64,000 nucleotides of DNA. Origin: Cochliopodium minus (lineage: Eukaryota > Discosea > Himatismenida > Cochliopodiidae). The stretch lies in the NCBI GenBank assembly GCA_024220525.1, contig JAMYWO010000117.1:17501-81500 (forward strand), read 5' to 3'. The notes under the pieces were generated by a model that worked only from the letters and a program-made list of their open reading frames with translations, was not told the DNA's origin and searched no databases. Below are positions 45,102 to 57,300 of the stretch, one piece after another (the stretch's first letter is position 1; the number at the start of each line of letters is the position of its first letter). A program made the position numbers and the translations under genes.

Positions 45102-47846
45102 ATGTTCAGTGGTGGAGGTTATTCATTAATTATTTTTCAAATATCTTCAAATTTGTTTCTTAACAATAAAATAGAGGATATATCAGCATTGGTTCTTGAT
45201 ATAGGATCACATACTACAAAATCGGGATATGCAGGAGAAGACAAACCCAAAGTAGTATTCAATTCTGTAAGTACCTCATAAAATATGAACATTATAGAAG
45301 CTATATCAATATTATTTTGATTTGGATTGGGATATAGTGATAGATATCTGATGGATATCCAATGAAAATTAATATTTTTTAAATGTGGGGATATATCTCG
45401 ATAAAATATTAATTATAAAAGGGATATCTTAATATCATCTTTTCAAAATCACATTATACAATCTAATATCAATCTTTCCATTCTTTAATTTTGGGATTCT
45501 TGATATGATTAGGTGGCAGGAATAATTCAAGAAGAAAACTTGAAATTTATTGACAACGAGAAAATGGATGTGGGAGAAGAAAACATCAACAAAATCCCTC
45601 CAAGAAAGCATTACGTAGGAAACAATGCTTTGTCTGTACGCAGAGATCACTTGGAAATTGTATCTTTGTTCGACAAAAATGGTAAAATAAAATTTAACCT
45701 TATTTTTATATTTTTATTATTTTATTTTATTTTCATTTTTTATTTTTTAAATTTTTTTTATTTTTTGTTAATTTTTTATTTTTTATTTTTTATTTTTTAA
45801 AAAGGTTTGATAGACAACATAGACATTTTGGAAAAAATATGGGACTACGCATTTTCAGAATCACTCAAACTGGAAACGAAAGAACATCCAGTGTTGCAAT
45901 CGGAGCATTTCTACAACACCAACAAGCTGAGAGAGAAATTGGCAGAGGTCGCCTTTGAAAAGTTTTCTGTGCCTGGTTTTTTTCTATCTAAAAGCCCAGT
46001 TTTGTCTTGTTTCATGTCTGGCAAACATTCTGGTCTTTGTGTCGAATTTGGACATAATTTTACTTCGTAAAAAGATTTTTTAATTAATATTTGTATTATT
46101 TTCAATTATTTTTTAATTTTCAATTATTTTTATGAATTTTTTTCTAATTTTTTGAATTATTTTACATTCATTACATTCATTACATTATTATTATATAAAT
46201 TTTTAAATTTTGTTATTTTTTTTTTTTTTTTTTTAAATTTCAAAAAAAAAGAATTGTTCCTGTTCATGAAGGATATGCACTAAAAAATGGTAACAAATAA
46301 ATTTGAAAGAAAATTTAAAACAAAAAAAAACAAAAAAATCAAAATTAACTAATGAAACAATAAAAAAATAATTCAACAATTTAACAAAAAAAATAAATAA
46401 ATAAATAATAAATATGAAAAAATCAAAAATTATTGATAAAAAAATAAAAAAAAAATTAAAATGAAAATTTAAAACAAAAATTATTAAAAAAACCAAAAAC
46501 AAAAAAAATCAAAATTAAATAATGAAACAATAAAAAAATAATTTTAAATCAAAAAAAATAATTATTAATCAAAAAATAAATAATTTTTCATTTCAAAAAA
46601 ATCAAAATAAAGAATTAAATGAAGAAATGAATAAATAAATATTAAATTATTGAAAAAAAAAAACAAAAAATCATTCGATGATTTTTTTTTTTTTCGTAAA
46701 AATTAGCGTCGTTAAGATCTTTGGTTGGAGGAAAATTATTGAGTGAAGAATTGCAGGTAGAAATAAAAAAAAAAGGAATAAAAATTAACCCCCATTACAC
46801 TGTAAGAAAAAAAGAAGTTTTCTTACCTAAATACACCTCCCCTTCTTATTTGCAGTATTCCATCGATTGTATTTTGGATGACATTAAAGAATCTTCTTTT
46901 AAGTTTTCCGATTCCCCATTTGATGAAGAGTAAAACTAAAAAACTTTTTTTTTTTTAAAAATCGAATATTTTAAAAAGTAAAAAATAAAATAAAATAAAA
47001 TCAATGGAACATAATATTTAAATCAAAATAAATTAAAGAAAATAAAAACCAAAAAAGTAATTAAAAATAATTTTAAAGTCAAAAAAAATATAAATGAAAT
47101 ATAAAATTTAAATAAAATAAATTAAACAATTAAATAATTTTTTTTTACAAAAAAATCCAAAAAGAAAATAAAAAATTTAATTTAAACTTTTAAAATTTAA
47201 AAACAAACAGATATTATTCTAAAATGCCTGGAGCAGAATTTGAGCTTCCAGACAAAAAGAAAATAAATTTGGGAAGTTTCATCTACAAATGCCCCGAAAT
47301 GATTCTGAACCCCAAACTCTTGACCACCTATGACCAAATCGAGACGGAGAATACCACTGATCTTTCTCCTCTTTCTGAGCTCGTCTCTACTAGTGTTGGT
47401 AAGTGTCACTCTGACATGCACAAAGAGATGTACGGAAGTATCATTTTATGTGGAGGAACTTCTTTAATTCCTGGTATTTTTTTATTTTTATTTTTATTTT
47501 TATTTATTTTTATTTTTATTTTTATTTTTATTTTTATTTTTATTTTTATTTTTATTTTTATTTAAGTGGATTCATTTTTATCATTTTGATGTTCTTTTTT
47601 TTTTTCAAATGTTTATCATTTTTATTTTTTTAAGGATTACAAGAAAGACTCCAAAAAGAATTGGGCTCACGTGGACAAAAACAAAAACCAAAATTTATTG
47701 CTTCCAACTACAGATCGGAGAGAAAATACAGTTCTTGGATTGGTGGCTCTATTTTGGCTTCACTGGGAACTTTTCAGCAGTTGTGGATGTCTAAATCTGA
47801 GTTTCACGAGAATGGATCTGCTTTCATAATTAAAAAATGTCCATAG
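45102..47846 (+). CDS. ARP4: Actin-related protein 4 (ACTL6/BAF53-type)
   Basis: Starts [18 protein letters not shown] across the first splice, then [14 protein letters not shown], exactly the Arp4/BAF53 N-terminal pattern (MSGG...LVFDIGS...RAGYAGED.PK). Later exons carry the actin fold: [57 protein letters not shown] and [19 protein letters not shown]. Arp4 is a subunit of SWI/SNF, INO80 and NuA4-type chromatin complexes. The exon from 46251 is very small (about 39 nt). The intron before the last exon is a (TTTTTA)n tract (47476-47563), and the last exon lies in the block duplicated at 13.3 kb. It converges with the Nudix gene, 54 bp between stops. Confidence 0.88.
47476..47563. repeat. (TTTTTA)n simple repeat in an Arp4 intron
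   Basis: About 88 bp of TTTTTA units. Same repeat type and same position relative to the Arp4 last exon as at 13140-13254, marking the left edge of the duplicated block. Confidence 0.85.
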
Positions 47847-48913
47847 AGAAAAAAAGTTTTTAAAAAAAAAGATTAAAAAATTTTTTTATTTAAATGTTTT
47901 TCATTTTTTTTCTTCTTCAGGTTTATTTTCTTTTGGATTTTCCTCTTCTTTTTTTATCTCACCTTCTTTTTCGTTCTCTTTTTTGAGTAGTTTTTCAAGT
48001 TTTTGTAACAATCCATTTACTAAAAAAAAATTTTCAAAATAAAGAAAATATAAATTGATAACAAACAATGAAGAAATTACCTCGAAAAGTGTATTTTGTG
48101 AAAAAAAATATTTCAGAATTTTCATAAACTTTTCCTTTTCTTTCTTCTTCTTTCAAAAAAAAGTCATTCGCATCCGAAAATCCACACAAAGGAGTTTTAT
48201 TTTTGAAATTTTCCAAGAAATCTCCCAAATTGAACCAAGCAAAGTTTTGTTTTTCGTCATTCACTATTTCACTTTTAATTTGTTCAAAATTTTTTATTTT
48301 GAATATGAATTTTCAAAGAAACTTATAGTTTTTGTTTTTACGTTGGAAATACGATGTGAGGTAATGTTTGAACAAAACAAGCATATTTCCCTGACAAATT
48401 CCAAATGAGATCATCTGATTCCAATTCTTTTACAGTTTCTTTGTAAATGTCATTACTTTCTTCATTAAATTCTCTCAAAGCAGTACTTTTGACTGTTTCA
48501 TCAAATGTTTCTCTTTTTCTTTTTTTAAATGAAATTAAATTTTTATTAAAATTAATTATTATTTTTTTCAGTTTCATTTTTTTTATTTTAATTTACCCTC
48601 CAAATTCACACCACACAAGCAAACCTTTCCTCATTTGAGATCCCAAAAACATAAAAGGCATTTCATTCACAAAACAAATGGGGATCACTCCTGCCGATTT
48701 GTACCCTCTGTTTGTTTAAAAAATAAAAAATATTGTAATAAAAATAAAAAGAAAAAAAATTAAAAAATATACCTGATGATTAATTGAATTTCTTTTTGAT
48801 CAGATTGATTTGTTAAACTGTAAATTTTTGGAGGTGGCAACTCTATCACCACTTTCTTCGGTTTTTCTTTTCTAACATATTTGCGTTCTTTCTTTTCAGG
48901 TTTATCATCTTTT
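47567..48913. repeat. Duplicated block, copy B (Arp4 3' exon plus Nudix gene)
   Basis: Counterpart of 13255-14597. Here the Arp4 exon belongs to a complete gene, so copy B is in the more credible original context. Beyond 48913 the sequence departs from copy A inside the Nudix N-terminal or linker exon. Confidence 0.85.
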
Positions 48914-49306
48914 ACACTATCATTTCCTTTTTCCCCTTCATTTATTTTATTGACTCTCTCTTTTTTCTTCACTATTATACTTTTTTTTTGAGGAATCTTG
49001 TTGTCCTTTTTCTCATTATTTGTTGTCGAGTTGTTTTTAATGTTTGATTCACTTTCAAAGTTTTTCTTTTCTTTTTTTTCAACAAAATTGAAAATTTCTT
49101 CCTCGTTTTCTTCTTCATAATCTTTTTTGATCAATCTCCTTAGTTTTTGGAATACTCCCTTTACTTTAAAAAAAATAACAAAAAAAAAAAATTCATATTT
49201 AATTGAAATTTATTGAAAAAGAAAAGAATTTACCTCGAAAAGTGTATTTTGTGAAAAAAAATATTTCAGAATTTTCATAAACTTTTCCTTTTCTTTCTTC
49301 TTCTTT
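47901..49306 (-). CDS. Nudix hydrolase copy B, probably the C-terminal half of a two-Nudix protein (5' end lost at a gap)
   Basis: The Nudix exons equal copy A shifted by 34,316 bases (48597-48707, 48342-48518, 48081-48271, 47901-48019), with the same box GGKRETFDETV...REFNEES. Upstream the copies differ. The exon here runs from an acceptor near 49165 (AG|TAAAGGGAGT) and encodes GVFQKLRRLIKK before the charged linker, resembling the last-exon start GLLQKLEKLLKK of the same gene. Before it, at 49232-49306, lies a third copy of the 3' end of the fourth Nudix exon (FFFTKYTFRG), cut by the N. So the gene seems to encode two Nudix units in tandem joined by a lysine-rich linker, with the first unit mostly missing. 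Confidence 0.65.
49232..49306. repeat. Third partial copy of the Nudix exon-4 segment, ending at the N
   Basis: About 75 bp identical to 48080-48153 and to 13764-13838, starting at ACCTCGAAAAGTG and ending TTCTTCTTCTTT where the N interrupts. It is the visible edge of another Nudix unit. Confidence 0.8.
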
Positions 49307-49307
49307 N
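49307..49307. other. Assembly gap (single N)
   Basis: Single ambiguous base between the truncated Nudix exon and an (AAAAT)n tract. Neither the Nudix gene (to its left) nor the calcineurin-like gene (to its right) is complete across it, so it probably marks a join of unknown length. Confidence 0.8.
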
Positions 49308-49520
49308 AAATAAAAATAAAAATAAAAATAAAAATAAAAATAAAAATAAAAATAAAAATAAAAATAAAAATAAAAATAAAAACATAAAAAAAATAAAAAA
49401 TGAACACAAAATTAAAATAAAAATAAAAAAAAATATCAAATAATAAAACAAAATAAAAAAAAATAAAACCAAAACAAAACATAACAAAACAAAACAAAAC
49501 AAAACAAAACAAAACAAAAT
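49308..49520. repeat. (AAAAT)n and (ACAAA)n simple repeats
   Basis: AAAAT units from 49308 to about 49382, then A-rich sequence, then a clean ACAAA tract at about 49475-49518. Lies in an intron or 3' region of the truncated calcineurin-like gene. Confidence 0.8.
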
Positions 49521-49623
49521 GGTAAGTAATAATACAATAAACAATAAAAAATAATAAAAAATTTCGAAAAAAAATGTAAAAAAAAAATAAAATTTTTTAA
49601 AAAATGTTAAAAATATTTTTTAC

Positions 49624-50840
49624 CATGTATCTACTTTCGTGGTTTCCTCTCAACATGTAGAATGAACGAGGGTATGCTATTTTGTAGGCGAACAATAAGA
49701 AAGCGACTTCACAAGAGAAACATCCCCTGTCGACATAATCTCCCTAAAAAATAAAATAAAATAAAAATAAAAATAAAAAAAGTAAAAAAATAAAAAAATA
49801 AAAAAATAAAAATAAAAAACAATAAAATGAAACAATGTAAAAATAAATAATAAATAATAAAAAAATAAAATAAAAAAATAAAAAAATTTCGAAAAAAAAT
49901 GTAAAAAAAAAAAATAATAAAAAAATAAATAAATAAATAAATAAATTCAATTTCAATTTTTTTATGTTACTAAGAAGAGGTATTGGTTGTCCTTTGGATC
50001 ACCTGCAGAGTTTAGCAAAGCAATCAAGTCAAAGAATTGTCCATGAATATCGCCCATGATGTTGATCGGAGCATTCAACCTCAAAACATTAGGTTCTTCT
50101 TGGAAAACACTTTTTTTAAAACAAATTAAAAAATTAATAAAATAAAAAAAAAAATCAATAAAATAAAAAAAAATCAAAAAACAAAAATCACAATAAAATT
50201 AAAAAATATTAAAAATAATATTTAAAAAAAAAATCAATAAAAAAAAATCAATAAAAAACAAAAAACAAAAAACAAAAAATGAAATGAAATTAATTAAAAA
50301 ATATTAAAAATAAAAAATAAAAAATAAATAGAGATGTTCAAATTTTTGCATCAGTTTAAAATTTGTTAATTATAAATAAATATCCGCTAACAAAGTTGTT
50401 AAATTTTGGACATTCTAAAAAATAAAAAACAAAAAATGAAATCAAATCAAATTCTAAAATTTATAAACAAAATTAAAATAATAAAATAAAAAATAAATTC
50501 TAAAATTAAAATAAATAAAATTAACAAAAATAAATAAAATAAAATTAATAAAATTAAAATTAATTACTTTTTAACAGAGGTGAAGAGTTGGATAATAGAT
50601 TCATCACTTAATCTTCCTTCGTTTAAAAGATGCTTTTTGAGAGCCTCTACATCTGGGGCGGCCTCGGGTCCATTTGGAAACAATTCAGAAAGCTCCATTC
50701 TCTTTTGGTTGGGAATGGGAACCTTTCAAAAAATATAATAAATAAATTAATAAATAAATAAATTACAATAATAAATAAAACGAAAAATTAAATGGTAAAA
50801 AATTAAATATAAAAAATTAGATATTTTAAAATAAAAAAAT

Positions 50841-50873
<33 letters not shown>

Positions 50874-52531
50874 CAAAAAACAAAAAACAAAAAACAAAAA
50901 ACAAAAAACAAAAAACAAAAAACAAAAATAAAAAATAAAAAATAAAAAAAATAAAAAATAAAAATAAAAAAAATAAAAAAAAATTAACAAAAAACAAAAA
51001 TAAAAATAAAAAAAAATTAACAAAAATAAAAAACAAAAATAAAAATAAAAAAAAAAATTAACAAAAATAAAAAAAATAAAATAACATTATTTAAAGGTCT
51101 TTCAGTGGTAGATCTTTTCTCCAAATTGTTTTTTTTGACTTTTTCCACTTTATTAACAACTTGCCAAAACAAAGGGTCAGAATCATTGACTCCCAAAGAA
51201 TGAGATCTTTTATTGATGATCCTCTTGCGAGCTTCTATGCTGGTATCTTTCTCTTTCTTTTCTTCTTTGTCTTCTTTATCTCCCTTTTCTTCATCTCCTT
51301 CATCTCCTTCTTCTAATTCTACAACTGTTTTTTTGGTTAGTCTTAAATTGACCTTGGGTCCTTGCATTATGATCGATTTTCTTTTTTCCTAAGTACATTT
51401 ATTGATATTTTAAAAATAAAAAATAAATAAAAAAATAAAAATAAAAAATAAATAAAAAAATTTAAAAAAAATATGGAATAAAAAATAAATTTAAAATTAT
51501 AATTATGAAAATTAAATTAAAAAATTGAAAAAGGAGTTTTATAAAATTAAACATTAAAAAAAAATTATTTAAAAGTATTTTACCTCTAAATTGTTTTCAT
51601 TTTTTATTATGGTATGTTTTCTTCCCATTGAAGAAGAACTTTTCAATCTTTCTCTTTGTTTAAGATCAACATTGGTGTTATTTTCTTTTTTGTTGTCTTC
51701 TATTTGGACGTCCTTTGATTTTATCCTCACTTTCACTTGAATTTTTTCTTCCTCTTCTTTGGTCCACACATAAAAATATTTCCCATCTTTTATTTCGCTT
51801 GTAGTAACTTTTCCAATCAGTCCTTTTTTTTTAAATTTTAATTTAATTTATGTGGATATATATCCTTTTTTAAAAATTAAGATTCTTTTTGATCATAATC
51901 TATAATGAAATTTCTTAGTAAAATGATAATGGAGAAATATTAATCTATAAAAATGTTAATATGATAATTTGAATCTCACGAATCAATCATAAATTAAGTT
52001 ATGTTGAGATATAAAAATTAATCCAAATTATATTGCTCTGATTTAAATTCTATAATTGGATTGTGATCAAAATATAAGGTTTCTCCGAGAATAATTATTT
52101 CAATAACAAATAAAATAGAATCCATTATCGATGAATGTTATTAAAAATTGATAGATGATATTTTATGTTTTTTGATTTTATATTCTCCTCTTTTCAAAAT
52201 TTTTTTTTTTTGTTAACCTTTATCCCTCAATTTCTCCAAGATGGTCACTGCACCCTTTCTCGTGGATGCAAATTTTAATTCGATGATGCAATTCACTGCC
52301 TCGCTTCCAACCCAGCAATTCTTATATGTTTTGAAAAGATATTTTCGATTCTTCACTTCCAATGTCTTCCTCAAATTGATATAAATATCTGACAACTAAA
52401 AAGAGGAAACATAAAATATATAGAAAAATGAATTAGTGAAATGGCTTCATTTTTAATTTCATGAACATAATGAATTATGATTTATCTCAATTGAGATTTT
52501 TTCTTACATTTATTGAACGTTTTTCAGACAT
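49624..52531 (-). CDS. DEP domain fused to a calcineurin-like Ser/Thr phosphatase (3' end lost at a gap)
   Basis: Seven reverse-strand exons (52531-52508, 52395-52218, 51822-51584, 51388-51086, 50722-50568, 50109-49971, 49743-49624) sum to 1158 nt, 386 residues in one frame. Residues about 10-90 form a DEP domain ([16 protein letters not shown]...[18 protein letters not shown]). A charged linker with several Lys/Glu runs follows. The phosphatase starts [19 protein letters not shown] and [20 protein letters not shown], matching calcineurin A, with all first-half metal motifs: GDIHGQ, GDYVDRG and RGNHES. The catalytic His/Arg motifs of the second half, the calcineurin-B helix and the calmodulin site would lie beyond the N at 49307 and cannot be judged. 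DEP domains target membranes or GPCR/Rap signalling proteins, so the fusion may localise the phosphatase. Confidence 0.82.
50110..50567. other. Long intron of the DEP-phosphatase gene
   Basis: 458-bp intron, much longer than the others in the gene. Mostly A/T repeats, with one less repetitive patch (about 50330-50420) that has no open frame I can assign. Confidence 0.5.
50830..51080. repeat. AAAAAC/AAAAAT repeat tract
   Basis: Intronic run of AAAAAC units (about 50865-50930) flanked by AAAAAT units, inside the DEP-phosphatase gene. The open reverse frames across it (Phe/Leu-rich) are repeat artefacts. Confidence 0.75.
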
Positions 52532-52816
52532 TTGATATTTTTTTATAGTGAGAAATTTTATTTCAACAAAGAAATTCAAATGAAATTTTTTATTTTTTTT
52601 TTTTTGAGAATTGTCTGAAGATTTAAATCTGAATCCAATAAACTTTTGAAATCATCTTCAACATTTGTCGTTAAAATGATTAATTCGATAAATGAAAGTT
52701 CTTTTATTTCGATTAGATAGTTTAATTAAAGAATGTTTCACAAAGAGACAAACGATGAGCACAAACAAAACTAGTAAACTTTTTTAAAAAAAAACAAAAA
52801 CAAAATTTAATAGTTT

Positions 52817-53331
52817 TCAAAGTTGGAGATATTCTTCCTCTTCATATAACAAAGAATCTACTTTTGTCAAATTGGCCCATTTTCCTATCCACCCCAACTC
52901 ACCGTGATTACAGCAATCGAGACTTCCATAAAACGTAGCGCATATGGCCAAGTGGGGAGAAGTTGTCTTCCAACTAAACTCTCCTTTTTGCTTTATTTTT
53001 TTGAAGCCATTGATGTGATGCATTGGTCGAGAAGTTAGCCTTTAAAATTTCATTTAAAAATTAAAAAGAAAAAAAAATATTAAAAAAAATATTTAAAAAA
53101 AATTAATAAAATTAAAAAATAAATTATTTTTCAAAATTATTCATCAAGAATAAATTACCAATAAACCTTCCATTTATAACATTTCAATTTTCTCTTACAA
53201 AAAAATCCAAACGTTAACATCCACGCTATAAAAACAAGCAACTCTATTATCATTCCAACTGTCAAAAGGATCAATCCAAGAGGAATCTTTGACAAGAATA
53301 AAAAAAAATGTTCTAAATTTATCGTAGACAT
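52817..53331 (-). CDS. Unknown 131-residue protein with one transmembrane helix
   Basis: Two reverse-strand exons (53331-53159, 53039-52817) total 396 nt. The first exon encodes a short N-terminus and a long hydrophobic segment (PLGLILLTVGMIIELLVFIA), followed by a basic, Cys-containing stretch (FFCKRKLKCYKWKVYW). The second encodes a soluble tail with several Cys, His and Trp (GSLDCCNHGELGWIGKWANL) and an acidic end. Likely a single-pass membrane protein with a short lumenal N-terminus, by the positive-inside rule. No family recognised. It is 285 bp upstream of the DEP-phosphatase start on the same strand. Confidence 0.55.
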
Positions 53332-53576
53332 CTTAAAAAATTTTTACTAATACAACAGAAGTGGGTATTAGAATTCGCAATACCCTTTTGTTACATCCAT
53401 ATTTCCTTTTTCCAATCAGAAAAGGTGATCTTTGAAAAAATTTAAATAAAAAAAAAAAATCAAATTTTTTTTTGAAATTTACAGCAAAGCCAATCCTATG
53501 TATCCAATTCTATTGAATTTAGAAATACAATGCTCGCTGATAAACATCATATAAATAAAAGTAAATTTTAATTTTT

Positions 53577-53963
53577 TCAAAATTTTTTTTCTTGCCAGTT
53601 CATTCCTCCACGTGATTGCATCACGTCTTGCATTTTCAATCTGTTATTCAACTTGAATAGTCTTCTTTTTTCGATAATTTCATTACGTTTATTTTGAATA
53701 TCCCTCAATAACTAAATTGAAATGAAAATTAGATTCAATTAATCAATAAAACTTTGATTTTTACAAATGAATTGTCCACTATACTCTTGCTTTATTTGTT
53801 TTCTTTTAATTTTTAAAGTTTTTATAAACTCTTTTTACAATTCCCTATTCACTTCCCTCAATTGAGATGAGGCTTTTAATATATATTCTGGCTTATTTGA
53901 ATAGATGTATGAAAATAAAATTGTTTGTTTTATCCCGCTTGGAAGTTTGTTGAAATTTTCCAT
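53577..53963 (-). CDS. Unknown small helical protein
   Basis: Begins MENFNKLPSGIKQTILFSYI and continues to SSQLRE; the last exon reads LLRDIQNKRNEIIEKRRLFK and ends MNWQEKKF with a TGA. The opening LPSGIKQTILFSYI has an F-box-like feel but is too short to assign. The join between the first and last exons is uncertain (a GT at the GAA|GTGAAT site keeps the frame). A one-base change in the A8 run near the end would extend the frame, so the C-terminus is also uncertain. Confidence 0.4.
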
Positions 53964-54374
53964 TTTTTTTATTTTTTAAAGAGAATTTAAAAAGAAATGA
54001 ATATCATTCTTTAATCTTTTGTGTTCTATGAATTTCAAGCAAGTGTAATTTATTCCAAAGCATATCAAAATTTTTTATTGTTCCAAAAAATAATTTTTTT
54101 CAGTTCACCTTTTAAAAATATCTAATCCATCCTTTTCAAGATTTTGATTTCAAAGATATGAGAGATTAAGAAATCATTTGATCTTTTGACAAACAAGAAA
54201 ATATTTCATTTTTTTAATCTTATTCCTTTCAGAAAAAAAATTAAAAAATTGCTCAATAATTCTCAAATATATCTATCTTCCGAACTGAATTTAATAAAGA
54301 TCATTCGTTCAATTAATAAATTTTATTCACTTCATTGCTATAGTTCATAAATTTAAAGATAGAAAGAAAAAACA
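53964..54374. other. Divergent intergenic region
   Basis: About 410 bp between the small reverse gene and the RhoGEF gene on the plus strand. AT-rich, no gene or repeat seen; likely two promoters. Confidence 0.45.
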
Positions 54375-57300
54375 ATGGGGAATCTTACAGAGAAAGAAAA
54401 TGCAACATTGGTGATACAGACAGTATATAGAATGAAGGTCAAAAGAGAAGAATATATCAAAATGAAGAGAGCTGCATTGATGATTCAAAAAAATTGGAGA
54501 TGTCACAAAATGAGAAGCAATTACCTTAAATTAAGGAGATATACAGTGATGATACAATCAAGATATAAAGGAAGCAGAGATTATAAAAGTTACAGGACTA
54601 TCAAACAAACTTCAAACAAAATGAAGTCAATCTATAAGATGAAGAAGCAAAAGAAGATATACAAGATATTGCATCATAAAACAAATATAATCAAAGAATT
54701 ATTGAAGACAGAAATTAGCTATGTAATTTTTTATATATTCAAAGTATAAGATACCATCCCAATAAAATTCAGCAAAAATAAAATATATTTGCTTTTTTAT
54801 CAAAGATTGGAGATTATATTAATATCTTTTCAATAAGCTTTCTAATAAATTAATATCCAAACTTTCGAATTTAAAAAATATAAATAAATCGAAGAACACG
54901 TATTGAATAATATATTGAATAATTCATTTTTGTTTTGCCCAAAGAATAATCAGATATAAAAATCAGTTCAATAGAATGATTTATTCGATTAAATTTATTT
55001 AATTAAAAAAAATTTGAAAATATCAAAATAATTGACATTAATAATTTAAATAAAAATTTAATTTAATAAATTAAATAAATTATTGAATAACTTTTTTCTA
55101 TTCTTCATTTTTCATAATTTTTTTTTTCAAAGATTAAAAGTTTGGAGATAGTAGTAAACCACTACATGGAGCCACTCAAACTGAGTCTAGTGAACGATCC
55201 CATAGTGGACAAGTTCAAAATAAAGGAAATCTTCTCTGTGATCGACATCATTTATGCTGTAAATAAAGAACTTCTCAAAAAATTTGAAGTGAAAATCAAA
55301 AAATGGAGTTATTTCCAAAACCTAGGTGACATATTTTTATCATTGGTAAAAAAAATTTATTTTAATTGATTATTTTATTTATAAACTAAATATTTATTTA
55401 TTTTATTATCACATTTGTTTATAATTAAAATTTTACATTTTATTTTAATTTAATTGATTATTTTAATTTATTTTTATTTTTTATTTATTATCGAAACTCT
55501 TATTTTAATTCACAAATTTTTAGGGAGACTCACTAAAAATATCAACACAATATATCAACAACTACGACAATGGCATCACCTCTCTCAACAACGAAATAAA
55601 AACCAACCCCAAATTTGCCAAGTTTCACGAGGAAACCAAAAACTCAACCATGGTCATCGCCAACCGAAATGATCTCAAAAGTCTTTTAATTCAACCTATT
55701 CAAAGAATACCAAGATGTAACATTCAGAATTATTTTTAAATTTTTTTTTTTTTTTTTATTTTTATATTTTATTTTTTGTTTTTTATTTTTTTTTATTTTT
55801 TTTATTAAATAATTCATTGGTTATTTTTTTATTTTTTCTTTTTTATTTTTATTTTTATTTTTTATATAGATCAACTCTTCTTGGAGCAAATGTTGGAGAA
55901 CACACCCAAAGGTATAAATTTCTTTCATTCTACTTTCACAAAATAACTTTTAAAAATTTATTATTTAATAAATAATAAAAAAGACCACACAGACTATGAA
56001 AACCTCCAAAAAGCATTAACCAAAATGAGGGATATAAATATCATTATTGGTAAATTTTAAAATTTTTAAATGTAATTTATTATACTAAAAAAAAATCATT
56101 TTTTTTAATTTGTTTATTATTTTTCATTTTTCTATTTTAATAAATTTTTTTTTATTTTTTAAAATTTTTTGAACTTTGAATTTATTTTTTTTATTTTAAT
56201 AAATTTTTTTCAGATTAATTTATTTTTTAAAATTGAACAAATAATTTTATAAAGATATTTGTTTTAATTAAATTTCTTATATTTGTTTCACGTTAGAATT
56301 TATTCAAATTTTTTTATTTCAATTTTTTTTCAAAAATAAATTTAATTTAATTTCAAAATTTTTTTTTTTATTAGATCACAGAAGAGGAAACGCGGAGAAT
56401 TTCAGAAAAATAGTAGAGATTTTCAACAAAGTGATACCCAAAGTCACTGGGCTCGTGGAACCCAGTAGAAAATACATCGACCAGGGGGTCATAAAAGCTT
56501 CTCTCAACAAAAAACATTTCAAGGACTGCCACTTCTTTCTTTTCAATGATCTCTTGTTGATCACAAAGTTTGCTAACAAAGGTTTAAAATAAAAATTTTT
56601 GATAAAAAATTTTAATAAATAATAAATAATAAAAATTAAAAAACAAAAAATCAAATTTAAAAATTAATAATAATAATAAAAATTTTAAAAAGAAATCATG
56701 AAAATAATGATAAAAATCATTAATGAATAAAAATTAAAAAAATAAAATAAAAAATAAATAAAATAAAAAATAAAAAAAATAAAAAATTAAAAAATTTCAT
56801 TAAAAATAATTTAAAAATGAAAAAAAAATAATCATTTAATATTTAAAAGTTTCGGGGATGTACGATGTGATCGAGATGATAGAGTTTAAAGGAGTAACGA
56901 TCAAGAAAGAGAATAACAATGGAAACAAAACTTTCGTCTTAGCTGATCACGCCAATTTTTGCGAATTTTACACTGAAGACAACGAAAAATATTTAATGTA
57001 AATTTAATTTAATTTTCATTTTTTTTTTTATCATTTTTTTTTTTTGTCAATTAATTTTTTTTATTTTGATTTTTTGTTTAAAATTTTTTTTTCTCATAAT
57101 TTTTTTTTTGTAAATTAATTTTTTATTTTTTTTTGTTCAAATTTTTATTTTTTAATTTTAATTTTTTAAATTTTTTATTTTCATTTATTATTATTTATTT
57201 TATTTTTATATTTTTTATTTTCATTTATTATTTTAATTTATTATTTTTTTATTTTTTGTATTTTTATTTTCATTTATTATTTTTAATTTTTTTGTTAAAT

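Noticed and set aside
50830-51080. Regular AAAAAC units considered as a CRISPR-like or telomere-like array
   Set aside because: Units are contiguous microsatellite repeats without spacers and lie in an intron; not a CRISPR and not a telomere.
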